Assembly: GCA_035476635.1 (NCBI GenBank)
Contig: DATILI010000260.1
Coordinates: 1 to 18,971, forward strand
DNA length: 18,971 nucleotides
DNA from: DATILI01 sp035476635
GTDB taxonomy: Bacteria > Pseudomonadota > Gammaproteobacteria > Burkholderiales > Burkholderiaceae_C
Direction of reading: 5' to 3'
How positions within the stretch are numbered: position 1 is the stretch's first letter; each line of letters starts with the position of its first letter. This document shows, one piece after another, positions 1-9,654 of the stretch. The notes under the pieces are model-generated. The model made no database searches. It was not told the origin of the DNA and saw nothing but the letters and a program-made list of their open reading frames with translations. Made by a program: the position numbers and the translations under genes.

Positions 1-457
1 CGACGAGCGCTGGCACAAGGTCATCGGCATCAGCCTGGATGCGACGTTCTATTCGATCCGCGCGGCAGCACGGATCATGAAACCGGCGGGCCGCGGGTCG
101 ATCATTGTGACGACGTCCATCTCCGCGGTGCGGCCTGCTCCAGCGATCGGCATGGCCTACATGGCGGCAAAGGCCGGCGCGGCGCACCTGGTGCGCACGT
201 CCGCCCTCGAACTCGCGCGTTACGGCGTGCGCGTCAATGCGATCGCACCTGGGCCGTTCGCCACCAGCATCGCGGCCGACCGTGCCGACGCCTCCGCGTT
301 CCGTGCGGCCCAGGTCGCGGGCGTTCCGCTCGGCCGGGTGGCGTCTCCCGAAGAGATCCGCGGACTTGCGCTGCTGCTTGCGTCGGACGCGTCGAGCTTC
401 ATCACCGGCGAGCAGATCGTGATCGACGGGGGTGCGTCCATCGGCGCATCTTGCTGA
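1..457 (+). CDS. Short-chain dehydrogenase/reductase (SDR), C-terminal part, 5' end outside window
   Basis: The frame is open from the left edge (first complete codon at base 2) to a TGA at 455-457, so the N-terminal Rossmann half with its glycine-rich NAD(P) motif is missing. The visible part is a classical SDR: a serine-rich strand (IIVTTSISA), then the catalytic YxxxK as AYMAAKAG, then RVNAIAPGPFAT, the usual PG turn after the active site, and the C-terminal signature SFITGEQIVIDGG. An internal ATG at 77 is not the start, because clear SDR sequence (WHKVIGISLDATFYSIRAAA) precedes it in frame. Such enzymes oxidise or reduce alcohol/ketone groups with NAD(P)H in the cytoplasm. The substrate cannot be read from this fragment. 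It converges on icd with 80 bp between and no clear terminator. Confidence 0.93.
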   Translation, partial: DERWHKVIGISLDATFYSIRAAARIMKPAGRGSIIVTTSISAVRPAPAIGMAYMAAKAGAAHLVRTSALELARYGVRVNAIAPGPFATSIAADRADASAFRAAQVAGVPLGRVASPEEIRGLALLLASDASSFITGEQIVIDGGASIGASC

Positions 458-537
458 TCCGCAAGGCCGGCACTTCTACGAGTTCTGGCGCGAAAGCAGA
501 CTTCAGTTCGCCGGATGAGAAGTCGGGTAAAACAAGA

Positions 538-1791
538 TTACATGTGGTCGATCATGACCTGGCCGAAGCCCGAGCAGCTCACCTGGGTTGCGCCGTCCAT
601 CAGGCGCGCGAAGTCGTAGGTGACCTTCTTGCTCGCGATGGACTTTTCCATCGAGCTGATGATGAGGTCAGCGGCTTCCGTCCAGCCCATGTGGCGCAGC
701 ATCATTTCGGCCGACAGGATTTCGGAACCGGGGTTCACGTAGTCCTTGCCTGCGTACTTGGGCGCCGTGCCGTGCGTGGCTTCGAACATGGCGACGGTGT
801 CGCTCAGGTTCGCGCCGGGGGCAATGCCGATGCCGCCCACTTGTGCGGCCAGTGCGTCGGACACGTAGTCGCCGTTCAGGTTCAGCGTGGCAATCACGCT
901 GTACTCGGCGGGGCGCAGCAGGATCTGCTGCAGGAAGGCGTCGGCAATGCTGTCCTTGATGGTGATTTCCTTGCCGGTCTTCGGGTTCTTCAACTTGCAC
1001 CACGGGCCGCCGTCGATGAGCTCGGCGCCGAACTCCTTTTGCGCCAGGTTGTAGGCCCAGTCACGGAAGCCACCTTCGGTGAACTTCATGATGTTGCCCT
1101 TGTGCACGATGGTCACGCTGGGCTTGTTGTTGTCGATGGCGTACTGGATGGCCTTGCGCACCAGGCGCTCCGTGCCTTCGCGCGACACGGGCTTGATGCC
1201 GATACCCGAGGTGTTGGGGAAGCGGATTTTCTTGACGCCCATCTCGTCCTGCAGGAACTTGATGATCTTCTTGGCCTTGTCGGACTCGGCTTCGAACTCG
1301 ATGCCGGCGTAGATGTCTTCCGAGTTCTCGCGGAAGATCACCATGTTGGTCTTGTGGGGTTCTTTCACCGGCGAAGGCACACCTTCGAAGTACTGGATCG
1401 GGCGCAGGCAGACATACAGGTCCAGTTCCTGGCGCAGGGCCACGTTCAGCGAACGGATGCCGCCACCCACGGGGGTGGTCAACGGGCCCTTGATGGACAC
1501 CACGTAGTCGCGCACGGCGTGCAGCGTTTCTTCCGGCAGCCATACATCGGGGCCGTAGACCTTGGTGGACTTCTCACCGGCGAAGACCTCCATCCAGTGG
1601 ATCTTCTTCTTACCGCCATAGGCCTTGGCCACGGCCGCGTCGACCACCTTGAGCATCACCGGCGTAATGTCAAGACCGGTGCCGTCACCTTCAATGTAGG
1701 GAATGATGGGCTGGTCCGGCACATTGAGCGACATGTCGGCATTGACGGTGATTTTCTGGCCCTCGGCGGGCACCTTGATGTGCTGGTACAT
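538..1791 (-). CDS. icd: Isocitrate dehydrogenase, NADP-dependent, dimeric type
   Basis: 417 residues, matching the family (416 in E. coli). It catalyses oxidative decarboxylation of isocitrate to 2-oxoglutarate in the TCA cycle, in the cytoplasm. The substrate-binding block RSLNVALRQELDLYVCLRP lies near residues 113-131; Ser114 corresponds to the Ser113 phosphorylated by AceK in E. coli. HGTAPKYAGKDYVNPGSE carries the Lys/Tyr/Val pattern of NADP-specific enzymes. DDISPTK-type NAD signatures are absent. The reading frame continues upstream to 1890, but the family N-terminus (MYQHIKVPAEGQ) begins at the ATG at 1789-1791, with GGAG about 11 nt upstream. It is divergent from the small exported-protein gene at 1977. 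A perfect TTGACA lies upstream on this strand (TGTCAA at 1885-1890), but I could not pair it with a convincing -10. A second, unrelated isocitrate dehydrogenase lies 1 kb away on the same strand. Confidence 0.97.
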   Translation of the reverse strand: MYQHIKVPAEGQKITVNADMSLNVPDQPIIPYIEGDGTGLDITPVMLKVVDAAVAKAYGGKKKIHWMEVFAGEKSTKVYGPDVWLPEETLHAVRDYVVSIKGPLTTPVGGGIRSLNVALRQELDLYVCLRPIQYFEGVPSPVKEPHKTNMVIFRENSEDIYAGIEFEAESDKAKKIIKFLQDEMGVKKIRFPNTSGIGIKPVSREGTERLVRKAIQYAIDNNKPSVTIVHKGNIMKFTEGGFRDWAYNLAQKEFGAELIDGGPWCKLKNPKTGKEITIKDSIADAFLQQILLRPAEYSVIATLNLNGDYVSDALAAQVGGIGIAPGANLSDTVAMFEATHGTAPKYAGKDYVNPGSEILSAEMMLRHMGWTEAADLIISSMEKSIASKKVTYDFARLMDGATQVSCSGFGQVMIDHM

Positions 1792-1976
1792 GGAAGAACG
1801 GCTCCGTTGAAAACGAAAATGCCCGGCTGGTCGGCAGGGCACGGCGAGTTGGTTGATTCTATCGACAAATATCGTCGCGACTGATGTCAACGCCGTGCAG
1901 CGGCCCCTCGTTGTGGACTGGCCTTCCGCTAGTTGGGAGGATACTCTTCACCGTTCAATATTCAAGGAAATACCAA

Positions 1977-2174
1977 ATGAACAAGATCCTCGCAGCCCTC
2001 ATCGCCGGCCTGTTTGCTGCTGGCGCATTCGCCCAAACCGCTGCCCCCGCAGCACCTGCTGCGCCGGCCGCCCCGACCGCCGCCGCTCCCGCCGCAGCCA
2101 AGGCTGAAACCAAGCCCGCAGCCAAGAAGAAGGTTGCCAAGAAGGGCGCGAAGAAGGCCAAAAAGGCCGCCTGA
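1977..2174 (+). CDS. Small exported Ala/Pro/Lys-rich protein, function unknown
   Basis: 65 residues starting at the ATG at 1977, preceded by AAGGAAA at 1964-1970. The frame extends further upstream, but only this start gives a signal peptide: MNKILAALIAGLFAAGAFA, cleavage likely after AFA. The mature part is low complexity: a run of Ala-Ala-Pro repeats, then a lysine-rich tail ending in AKKAKKAA. It resembles short AKP-rich periplasmic proteins common in Comamonadaceae that have no assigned role. The strong positive charge would suit binding to anionic polymers or membrane, but that is inference. The gene is followed within 22 bp by a strong terminator, so it is probably a single-gene transcript. 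Divergent from icd across 185 bp. Confidence 0.8.
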   Translation: MNKILAALIAGLFAAGAFAQTAAPAAPAAPAAPTAAAPAAAKAETKPAAKKKVAKKGAKKAKKAA

Positions 2175-2196
2175 GTTTTACCTTCGGACTTCCGTC

Positions 2197-2228
2197 AAAA
2201 TGCCCGCTTGCGCGGGCATTTTGTTTTT
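2197..2228 (+). terminator. Rho-independent terminator after the small exported-protein gene
   Basis: An 11-bp perfect stem (2197-2207 with 2212-2222, AAAATGCCCGC/GCGGGCATTTT) closes a TTGC loop and is followed by GTTTTT. The A-tract on the left and T-tract on the right also let it work on the opposite strand. It separates the small gene from the DUF192 gene, whose own start lies only 28 bp further on. Confidence 0.92.
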
Positions 2229-2255
2229 CCGGCGTCCACATTCAACCCTTCGACC

Positions 2256-2708
2256 ATGATGCAGCGATTCGCCCTGACCCTCCTCTTTGCCGGCCACGTG
2301 CTGGCGGCGCAAGCCCAGTCCGATGCACCGCAGCTGAACCTGCCGCGCGTGAAACTCACCGCCGGCATGCACCAGATCGACACCCAGGTCGCCAGCACGC
2401 CGGGCGAGCGCGCCACCGGGCTCATGTTCCGCAAGGAAATGCCGCCCCATGAAGGCATGCTGTTCGTGTTCGAGCAGCCCACGACCCAGTGCTTCTGGAT
2501 GAAGAACACCCTGCTGCCACTGACCGCGGCCTTCGTGGGCGACGACGGCACGATCGTAAACCTGGCCGACATGAAGCCGCAGACCACCGATTCGCACTGC
2601 TCGGCCAAGCCCGTGCGTTTCGTGTTGGAGATGAACCAGGGCTGGTTCGCCAAGCGCCGCCTGGCGGCCGGCAGCAAGCTCCAAGGCGAGCCTTTCCGCG
2701 CCCGCTAA
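2256..2708 (+). CDS. DUF192 family exported protein
   Basis: 150 residues from the first of two adjacent ATG codons (2256 and 2259); longer in-frame versions would start inside the upstream terminator. An N-terminal signal peptide (MMQRFALTLLFAGHVLAAQAQ) indicates export to the periplasm. The rest is a complete DUF192 domain: RATGLMFRKEMPPHEGMLFVF, CFWMKNTLLPL, a DG turn, NLADMKPQTTDSHC, and VLEMNQGWFAKR before the final glycine. The family is widespread and structurally characterised, but its biochemical function is not established. No good ribosome-binding site is visible immediately upstream, and the start lies just past the preceding terminator, so its promoter must overlap that region or transcription reads through. 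It converges on the monomeric isocitrate dehydrogenase. Confidence 0.88.
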   Translation: MMQRFALTLLFAGHVLAAQAQSDAPQLNLPRVKLTAGMHQIDTQVASTPGERATGLMFRKEMPPHEGMLFVFEQPTTQCFWMKNTLLPLTAAFVGDDGTIVNLADMKPQTTDSHCSAKPVRFVLEMNQGWFAKRRLAAGSKLQGEPFRAR

Positions 2709-2770
2709 AAAACAGCCGGCACTAGCCGACTGGCATGTGCGTTGGACAGGCCGGTTCCCGGCCCGAACGC

Positions 2771-5008
<2,238 letters not shown>

Positions 5009-5035
5009 CGCATGTGTCCGTTGGTGTTCAAGAGG

Positions 5036-5060
5036 TAAAAACCGCAGGTCTCCGCTGCGG
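5036..5060 (-). terminator. Terminator-like hairpin in the leader of the monomeric icd (possible attenuator)
   Basis: Read on the minus strand, CCGCAG (5055-5060), a 7-nt loop, CTGCGG (5042-5047) and then TTTTTA form a short intrinsic-terminator shape ending 28 bp before the start codon. sodB upstream already has a stronger terminator, so this one lies between that terminator and the gene. It could be a backup terminator or an attenuator in the icd2 leader. A six-pair stem is modest, so function is uncertain. Confidence 0.5.
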
Positions 5061-5203
5061 CCGGTCCAAACCAGGAGCCATTGCGGATTTTGCGGTCAGC
5101 GCCCCGTGCAGGATACGGTTTTTTATGCCGATTTCCCGCAATGCAAAATTTGAACCTCAAGACGCGAAATATTTTTGCGCTGGTGGTTCTGCGCAGCCGC
5201 ACC

Positions 5204-5235
5204 AAAAGCAAAGGCCCGAAGCGTGGCTCCGGGCC
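5204..5235 (-). terminator. Rho-independent terminator of sodB
   Basis: On the minus strand a ten-pair stem (5226-5235 with 5213-5222, one G-U pair) with a CAC loop is followed by TTTGCTTTT. It lies 46 bp past the sodB stop in the correct orientation. Confidence 0.85.
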
Positions 5236-5281
5236 CAGGGTTCATCGCGCCCGGTCGGAGCCGGGGCGAAGCGGTTGGCAA

Positions 5282-5863
5282 TCAGGCGAAGTTGGCCTGC
5301 GCGAACTCCCAATTCACCAGCTTGTCCAGGAAGGTCTCGACGAACTTCGGGCGCAGGTTGCGGTAGTCGATGTAGTAGGCATGCTCCCAGACGTCGACCG
5401 TGAGCAGGGCCTTGTCGGCGGTGGTCAGCGGCGTGCCGGCAGCGCCGGTGTTCACGATGTCCACGGAGCCGTCAGCCTTCTTCACCAGCCAGGTCCAGCC
5501 GGAGCCGAAGTTGCCGACTGCGCTCTTGACGAAAGCTTCCTTGAAGGCCGTATAGCTGCCCCACTTCGCAGTGATGGCCGCAGCCAGCGCGCCTGAAGGC
5601 TCGCCGCCGCCGCTGGGCTTCATGCAGTTCCAGAAGAAGGTGTGGTTCCAGATCTGGGCGGAGTTGTTGTAGATGCCGCCGCTGGATTTCTTGATGATTT
5701 CCTCGAGCGTCATGGACTCGAATTCAGTGCCTTTTTGCAAGTTGTTGAGGTTCACCACATAGGCGTTGTGGTGCTTGCCGTGGTGATACTCCAGCGTTTC
5801 CTTGGAGTAGTTCGGTGCCAGTGCGTCAATCGCGTAGGGCAACGGGGGCAGGGTATGTTCCAT
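5282..5863 (-). CDS. sodB: Superoxide dismutase, iron type
   Basis: 193 residues, the same length as E. coli FeSOD. It dismutates superoxide to oxygen and hydrogen peroxide in the cytoplasm; no signal peptide. All four metal ligands are visible: His27 (YHHGKHH), His74 (WNHTFFW), Asp157 and His161 (DVWEHAYYIDYRN). Gln70 in NNSAQIWNH and GSGWTWLV at 120-127 are the pattern of iron rather than manganese enzymes. The start ATG at 5861-5863 has GAGG at a good distance. It follows xseA by 45 bp in the same direction, so co-transcription is likely, and it ends at a strong terminator. No Fur box was identified by eye. Confidence 0.97.
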   Translation of the reverse strand: MEHTLPPLPYAIDALAPNYSKETLEYHHGKHHNAYVVNLNNLQKGTEFESMTLEEIIKKSSGGIYNNSAQIWNHTFFWNCMKPSGGGEPSGALAAAITAKWGSYTAFKEAFVKSAVGNFGSGWTWLVKKADGSVDIVNTGAAGTPLTTADKALLTVDVWEHAYYIDYRNLRPKFVETFLDKLVNWEFAQANFA

Positions 5864-5908
5864 GGTTTTTCCTCGTGAGTTGTTGGCGTGAGTCGTGGAT
5901 TGTAGAAA

Positions 5909-7198
5909 CTAAATTTGGCGCGGCTGTAACACGGTGAGATCAACCTCGCCATCAGCAAGGGTGGCTCGGACAGCCTGGCCCGGATGTGTGTTGCGGGCGC
6001 TGGTGATGGCATGGCCCTGCGCATCGGCCAGCCATGCGTAGCCGCGTTGCAGCACCAGTCGCGGGTCGAGCAGGCCCAGGCGCAGGTGCAATCTGTCCAG
6101 TCGCTCGCGGCTTGCAGCCCGCCCCTGGGCGGCGCCTTGCGCAAATGCCGCTTGAAGCGTCCGCACGGCGTTGTGCTCGCGCTGCAGGTTCGACAGCACG
6201 CCATAGCGCAGGCGCTGTGCCTGCTGGCTCAGGCGCAGTTGCTGGCGTGCCACCAGCCCGGAGGGTCGGCCCAGGCGCGAGCCGGCGAGGTCCAGCCGCT
6301 GGCCCTGCGTATCGATGTGGCGCAAGGCCGCATCGCTCAAGCGCTCGCCGACCAATGCCAGTGCGCCCAGCCACGTGTCGCGCGGTTGCGCCACCATTTC
6401 GGCAGCGGCTGTGGGGGTTGGCGCGCGCAGGTCGGCCACGAAGTCGGCGATGGTGAAGTCGGTCTCATGCCCCACGCCGCTGATCACGGGTACCGGGCTG
6501 GCGACGATGGTGCGGGCCACCTGTTCGTCGTTGAACGCCCAGAGGTCTTCAATCGCGCCGCCGCCGCGCACCAACAGGATCACGTCCACGTGCGGCTTCG
6601 AATGTTTGTACAGGCGCGAAAGTGCCTGGATCAACTCCCCGGGCGCACCCGCGCCCTGCACCGCGGCCGGCGCAAGCAGCACCGGAATGTGCGGCACACG
6701 CCGCTGCAGCGCGCTCACCACATCGTGCAGCGCCGCCGCGCCCAGCGAGGTCACCAGGCCGATGGCGCGCGGCATGGCGGGAACGGGCCGCTTGCGGGCC
6801 GCGTCGAACAGGCCTTCTGCTTCCAGCTGGGCCTTGAGCCGCAGGAACTGCTCGAACAAGGCGCCCTGTCCTGCCCGGCGCATGCTTTCCACAATCAATT
6901 GCAAGTCGCCGCGCGCTTCGTAGACGCCGAGCCGGCCGCGCAACTCCACCTGCTCGCCATCGCGCGGGGCGAAGTCCAGCAGGCTGGCAGCACGCCTGAA
7001 CATGGCGCAACGGATCTGGCCTTGCCCATCCTTGATCGAGAAATAGCAATGCCCGCTGGCCGCGCGCGAAAAGCCCGAAATCTCCCCGCAGACCGCAACA
7101 GGATTGAAGCGCGCGTCCAGCGCGTCAGCCACGGCGCGGCATAGCGCGCCAACCTGCCAGATTCGCGGCGCTATTGCTGGGCTTGGGGACTCGAACAT
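5909..7198 (-). CDS. xseA: Exodeoxyribonuclease VII large subunit
   Basis: 429 residues. With the small subunit XseB (not in this window) it degrades single-stranded DNA from both ends, in mismatch repair and general DNA maintenance. The N-terminal OB-fold region covers about residues 12-110 (CGEISGFSRAASGHCYFSIKD, CAMFR). The catalytic domain follows with IGLVTSLGAAALHDV, LLVRGGGAIEDLWAFNDE, and PVISGVGHETDFTIADFVAD with RAPTPTAAAE. The common RGGGS is RGGGA here, a mild substitution. The C-terminal third is the arginine- and glutamine-rich helical region that binds XseB. The start is the ATG at 7196-7198. It appears to lead a two-gene unit with sodB and is divergent from exbB across 346 bp. 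Confidence 0.96.
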   Translation of the reverse strand: MFESPSPAIAPRIWQVGALCRAVADALDARFNPVAVCGEISGFSRAASGHCYFSIKDGQGQIRCAMFRRAASLLDFAPRDGEQVELRGRLGVYEARGDLQLIVESMRRAGQGALFEQFLRLKAQLEAEGLFDAARKRPVPAMPRAIGLVTSLGAAALHDVVSALQRRVPHIPVLLAPAAVQGAGAPGELIQALSRLYKHSKPHVDVILLVRGGGAIEDLWAFNDEQVARTIVASPVPVISGVGHETDFTIADFVADLRAPTPTAAAEMVAQPRDTWLGALALVGERLSDAALRHIDTQGQRLDLAGSRLGRPSGLVARQQLRLSQQAQRLRYGVLSNLQREHNAVRTLQAAFAQGAAQGRAASRERLDRLHLRLGLLDPRLVLQRGYAWLADAQGHAITSARNTHPGQAVRATLADGEVDLTVLQPRQI

Positions 7199-7414
7199 CA
7201 GGAAATTCGCGCGTTGGCGCGGCGCGCGGAGGGGGAATACTCCACAGAGCCGGCTGTGCCATGGGCAAACGGGCCGGATACCCCGGAAGACATCGTATCT
7301 CTGTGATAGTCGCTTGATTTCAAAGGATTTTTTTCTGATTAAATTTTCATCGAACTGTCACATTGACGCACTGGCGCCGGTTTGCAGCGCGGTACATGCC
7401 AGTTCCTCACAAAG

Positions 7415-7423
7415 TTATCCACA
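7415..7423 (+). promoter_or_regulatory. Consensus DnaA box
   Basis: TTATCCACA matches the consensus DnaA-binding 9-mer exactly. It forms part of an imperfect inverted repeat, CCACA-ACTTC-TGTGG (7419-7433). Only one perfect box was seen, so this may be a regulatory site or chance. Confidence 0.45.
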
Positions 7424-7504
7424 ACTTCTGTGGGTTGTTGCGGGTTTTGGTTGAAGCGCGGGCGAGCGCAGGGTCAAGCCCTGAATGTGTCATGGGAGCT
7501 GGGC

Positions 7505-7510
7505 CATAAT
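7505..7510 (+). promoter_or_regulatory. Possible -10 element of the exbB-lpxK-kdsB promoter
   Basis: CATAAT differs from TATAAT by one base and lies 34 bp before the exbB start. The matching -35 region (about 7482-7487, TGAATG) is poor but overlaps an inverted repeat, so an activator may be involved. This is a by-eye call. Confidence 0.35.
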
Positions 7511-7544
7511 CCCTGGCGTTGCCCATCTGCGCGGAGACTCCACA

Positions 7545-8174
7545 TTGCTTTCGATCATACAAGCTGCAGGCTGGCCGATTTGGCCTTTGGTTGCCTGCTC
7601 CATCGTGGCGCTGGCCCTGGTTTTTGAACGTTTTGCCAGCCTCAAGACTGCGAAGATTGCGCCTCCCAAATTGCTCGATGAAGCGCTGACGGTTTCGGTC
7701 GCCTCGGTGCCCACGCCTGATGTCGTGACGCAACTGGAGCAGAACTCGGCCCTCGGTGAAATCCTGGCAAGCGGCTTTCGGGCGCTGAACTCCAACCCGC
7801 GCTGCAGCGAAGAAGACTTGCGCGCCACGATGGAAAGCGCCGGCCGCACCGTGGCGCACCGGCTGGAAAAATACTTGAGCGCACTGGCCACCATCGCATC
7901 GGCTGCGCCGCTCCTGGGCTTGCTTGGAACGGTCATCGGAATGATCGAGATCTTCGGTTCGCAGTCTTCGGGCGGCGCCACCGGCGGCAACCCGGCGCAG
8001 CTTGCGCACGGCATCTCGGTGGCCCTGTACAACACCGCTTTCGGACTGATCGTGGCGATTCCTTCACTGATTTTCTGGCGCTACTTCCGGGCCCGGGTTG
8101 ACGAATACCTGCTCACCCTCGAACTCGCATCGGAACGCTTTGCGCGGCATCTGAACCGCCTGCGCAAGGGATGA
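7545..8174 (+). CDS. exbB: MotA/TolQ/ExbB proton channel family protein
   Basis: 209 residues starting at a TTG (7545) with GGAG eight bases upstream; the longer in-frame version adds a non-family N-terminus. Three membrane segments are visible: about residues 8-27 (WPIWPLVACSIVALALVF), the second around ATIASAAPLLGLLGTVIGMIEIF, and the third around TAFGLIVAIPSLIFW. The APLLGLLGTVIGM block is the family signature lining the proton path. With ExbD it forms an inner-membrane motor driven by proton-motive force that energises TonB-type or Tol-type envelope work. No TonB gene is present in the window, so the partner is unknown. exbD starts 19 bp downstream, and the pair heads the lpxK-kdsB run. 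Confidence 0.92.
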   Translation: MLSIIQAAGWPIWPLVACSIVALALVFERFASLKTAKIAPPKLLDEALTVSVASVPTPDVVTQLEQNSALGEILASGFRALNSNPRCSEEDLRATMESAGRTVAHRLEKYLSALATIASAAPLLGLLGTVIGMIEIFGSQSSGGATGGNPAQLAHGISVALYNTAFGLIVAIPSLIFWRYFRARVDEYLLTLELASERFARHLNRLRKG

Positions 8175-8193
8175 CGGGCGTGGAGAATCTGCC

Positions 8194-8619
8194 ATGAATT
8201 TCCGTTCCAGGCCCAGGGAAGAGCCGGAGATCAACCTGATCCCGTTCATCGATGTGCTGCTGGTAGTGCTGATCTTCCTGATGCTCTCCACCACCTACAG
8301 CAAGTTCAGCGAATTGCAACTCAAACTGCCTGTGGCCGACGCCGATGCGCAGCGCGACTACCCAAGGGAAGTGGTGGTCGCCGTCAGCGCCGATGGCCGT
8401 TACGCCATCAACAAGACCATCGTGCTGGGTCGCAGCGTTGAAGCGCTCTCGGCCGGCCTGCTGGACGCTTCCAAGGCCGGCAAGGACACGGTCGTGATCA
8501 TCAGCGCCGATGCCACGGCTGCGCACCAGGCGGTGGTCACCGTGATGGAAGCGGCGCGCCGCTCGGGGCTCACCCAAATCACCTTCGCCACGCAGACTGC
8601 GGCCCAGGGAGCGCGCTAG
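8194..8619 (+). CDS. exbD: ExbD/TolR family biopolymer transport protein
   Basis: 141 residues with GGAG upstream of the ATG. A short basic cytoplasmic N-terminus leads to one membrane helix, INLIPFIDVLLVVLIFLML (about 13-31). Asp20 is the conserved proton-carrying residue of the family. The periplasmic remainder (DADAQRDYPREVVVAVSADG and onward) has the usual beta-rich ExbD/TolR pattern ending in VMEAARRSGLTQITFAT. It works as the partner of the ExbB-type protein encoded just upstream. lpxK starts three bases after its stop, so transcription is certainly shared and translation may be coupled. Confidence 0.94.
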   Translation: MNFRSRPREEPEINLIPFIDVLLVVLIFLMLSTTYSKFSELQLKLPVADADAQRDYPREVVVAVSADGRYAINKTIVLGRSVEALSAGLLDASKAGKDTVVIISADATAAHQAVVTVMEAARRSGLTQITFATQTAAQGAR

Positions 8620-8622
8620 CGC

Positions 8623-9654
8623 ATGCAAGCGCCCTGGCGCCAGGCGTGGGAGAGCGCACTTGTGCAGGCTTGGGGCCAGCGCGGCGCGATCGCCTGGCTG
8701 CTGTGGCCGATATCGCTGGTTTTCTCTTTGCTGAGCTCCCTGCGACGCCTGCTCTACCGTGCCGGAATCCTCAAGAGCGAACGCGTCGCCGTGCCCGTCG
8801 TCGTCGTGGGCAATGTGGTAGCGGGCGGCGCGGGGAAGACACCGGTCGTCATGGCGCTGGTGCGCCACCTGCAGCAACGCGGCCTGAGTCCGGGCGTCGT
8901 GTCGCGCGGCCATGGGCGCAGCACCGACGACGGGCAGGACTGCCGCGAAGTGTTGGCAGAGAGCCCGGCAGCGCAAGTCGGCGATGAGCCTGCATTGATC
9001 AAACGCGCGACCGGCGCCCCGGTGTTTGTGGCGCGCAAGCGCGCCGACGCCGCGACGGCGCTGCTGCAGCGGCATCCGCAAACGCGCGTCATTCTCTGCG
9101 ACGACGGCTTGCAGCACTACGCCATGAAGCGCGACATCGAGGTCTGCGTATTCGACGACCGCGGCGTTGGAAACGGCCTGCTGCTACCCGCGGGGCCGCT
9201 TCGCGAAGCGTGGCCGCGTCCGGTGGACCTGGTGTTGCACACGGGCAGGCACCCCGCGTTTGCCGGCTACACCGCACAGCGCTCGCTCAGTGCGCATGCA
9301 CAGCGCGCGGATGGCAGCCGCTGCGCGCTGGCCGCGTTGCGCGGCCAGCCCGTGACCGCGCTCGCGGCCATCGCCCGGCCCGAAGCCTTTTTTGACATGC
9401 TGCGCGCCCAGGGCTTGCAGCTTGCGCAGGCACTGGCGCTGCCCGACCACTACGATTTCGACAGTTTTTCGCGTCCAGCAGGCCAGGCCTACCCGTTGGT
9501 CTGCACCGAAAAAGACGCAGTCAAGCTGTGGCCACGGCACCCCGAGGCCTGGGCCGTTGCGCTGGACGTGACACTGCAATCCGAGTTCGTCGCCGCGCTC
9601 GATGCGCTGCTGGACGCAAAGCTATCATCACCCCATGGACATCAAACTTCTTGA
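8623..9654 (+). CDS. lpxK: Tetraacyldisaccharide 4'-kinase (lipid A synthesis)
   Basis: 343 residues. It phosphorylates the 4' position of the tetraacyldisaccharide 1-phosphate precursor, giving lipid IVA, at the inner face of the cytoplasmic membrane. A membrane-anchoring helix is at about 21-41 (GAIAWLLWPISLVFSLLSS). The P-loop GNVVAGGAGKTP is at 63-74. SRGHGRS and the acidic DDGLQHY at 160-166 are further LpxK signatures, and ALPDHYDFD near the C-terminus carries a conserved histidine. The start lies three bases after exbD. Its last 20 bases overlap the Trm112-like gene, so the three downstream genes are probably translationally coupled. Gene order differs from E. coli, where msbA precedes lpxK. 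Confidence 0.96.
   Translation: MQAPWRQAWESALVQAWGQRGAIAWLLWPISLVFSLLSSLRRLLYRAGILKSERVAVPVVVVGNVVAGGAGKTPVVMALVRHLQQRGLSPGVVSRGHGRSTDDGQDCREVLAESPAAQVGDEPALIKRATGAPVFVARKRADAATALLQRHPQTRVILCDDGLQHYAMKRDIEVCVFDDRGVGNGLLLPAGPLREAWPRPVDLVLHTGRHPAFAGYTAQRSLSAHAQRADGSRCALAALRGQPVTALAAIARPEAFFDMLRAQGLQLAQALALPDHYDFDSFSRPAGQAYPLVCTEKDAVKLWPRHPEAWAVALDVTLQSEFVAALDALLDAKLSSPHGHQTS

Larger units (their letters stand above)
7199..7544. other. 346-bp gene-free region between divergent xseA and exbB
   Basis: No convincing coding frame or structural RNA was recognised. It contains an AT-rich patch (about 7316-7351), a consensus DnaA box (7415-7423), a small inverted repeat CAGGG-TCAAG-CCCTG (7469-7483), and a -10-like CATAAT (7505-7510). 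It presumably carries the promoters of both divergent genes. Confidence 0.7.

Noticed and set aside
451..1884. 477-codon open frame on the plus strand opposite icd
   Set aside because: It is the antisense frame of a well-supported isocitrate dehydrogenase; long open antisense frames are common in GC-rich genes with strong third-position bias. The product is His/Val/Gly-rich without domain features.
1792..1976. Promoters in the icd/small-gene divergent region
   Set aside because: A perfect TTGACA exists for icd (complement of 1885-1890) and GATACT at 1940-1945 for the small gene, but neither has a partner element at proper spacing, so no promoter is listed.
2749..2763. GGCCGG-TTC-CCGGCC hairpin between the DUF192 gene and icd2
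   Set aside because: A short six-pair stem without a T-run on either strand; in this GC-rich DNA it could be chance, so it is not called a terminator.
5984..7144. 386-codon plus-strand frame opposite xseA, and 330- to 337-codon minus-strand frames opposite the MFS and D-2-hydroxyacid dehydrogenase genes
   Set aside because: All lie wholly over confident genes and have no recognisable domain or ribosome-binding site.
7199..7544. Possible structural RNA in the xseA-exbB gap
   Set aside because: No tRNA, 6S-like or riboswitch pattern could be recognised by eye; only short inverted repeats are present.
8113..9117. 334-codon minus-strand frame across exbD and lpxK
   Set aside because: It spans parts of two confident genes on the other strand, is Arg/His/Ala-rich, and has no family resemblance.
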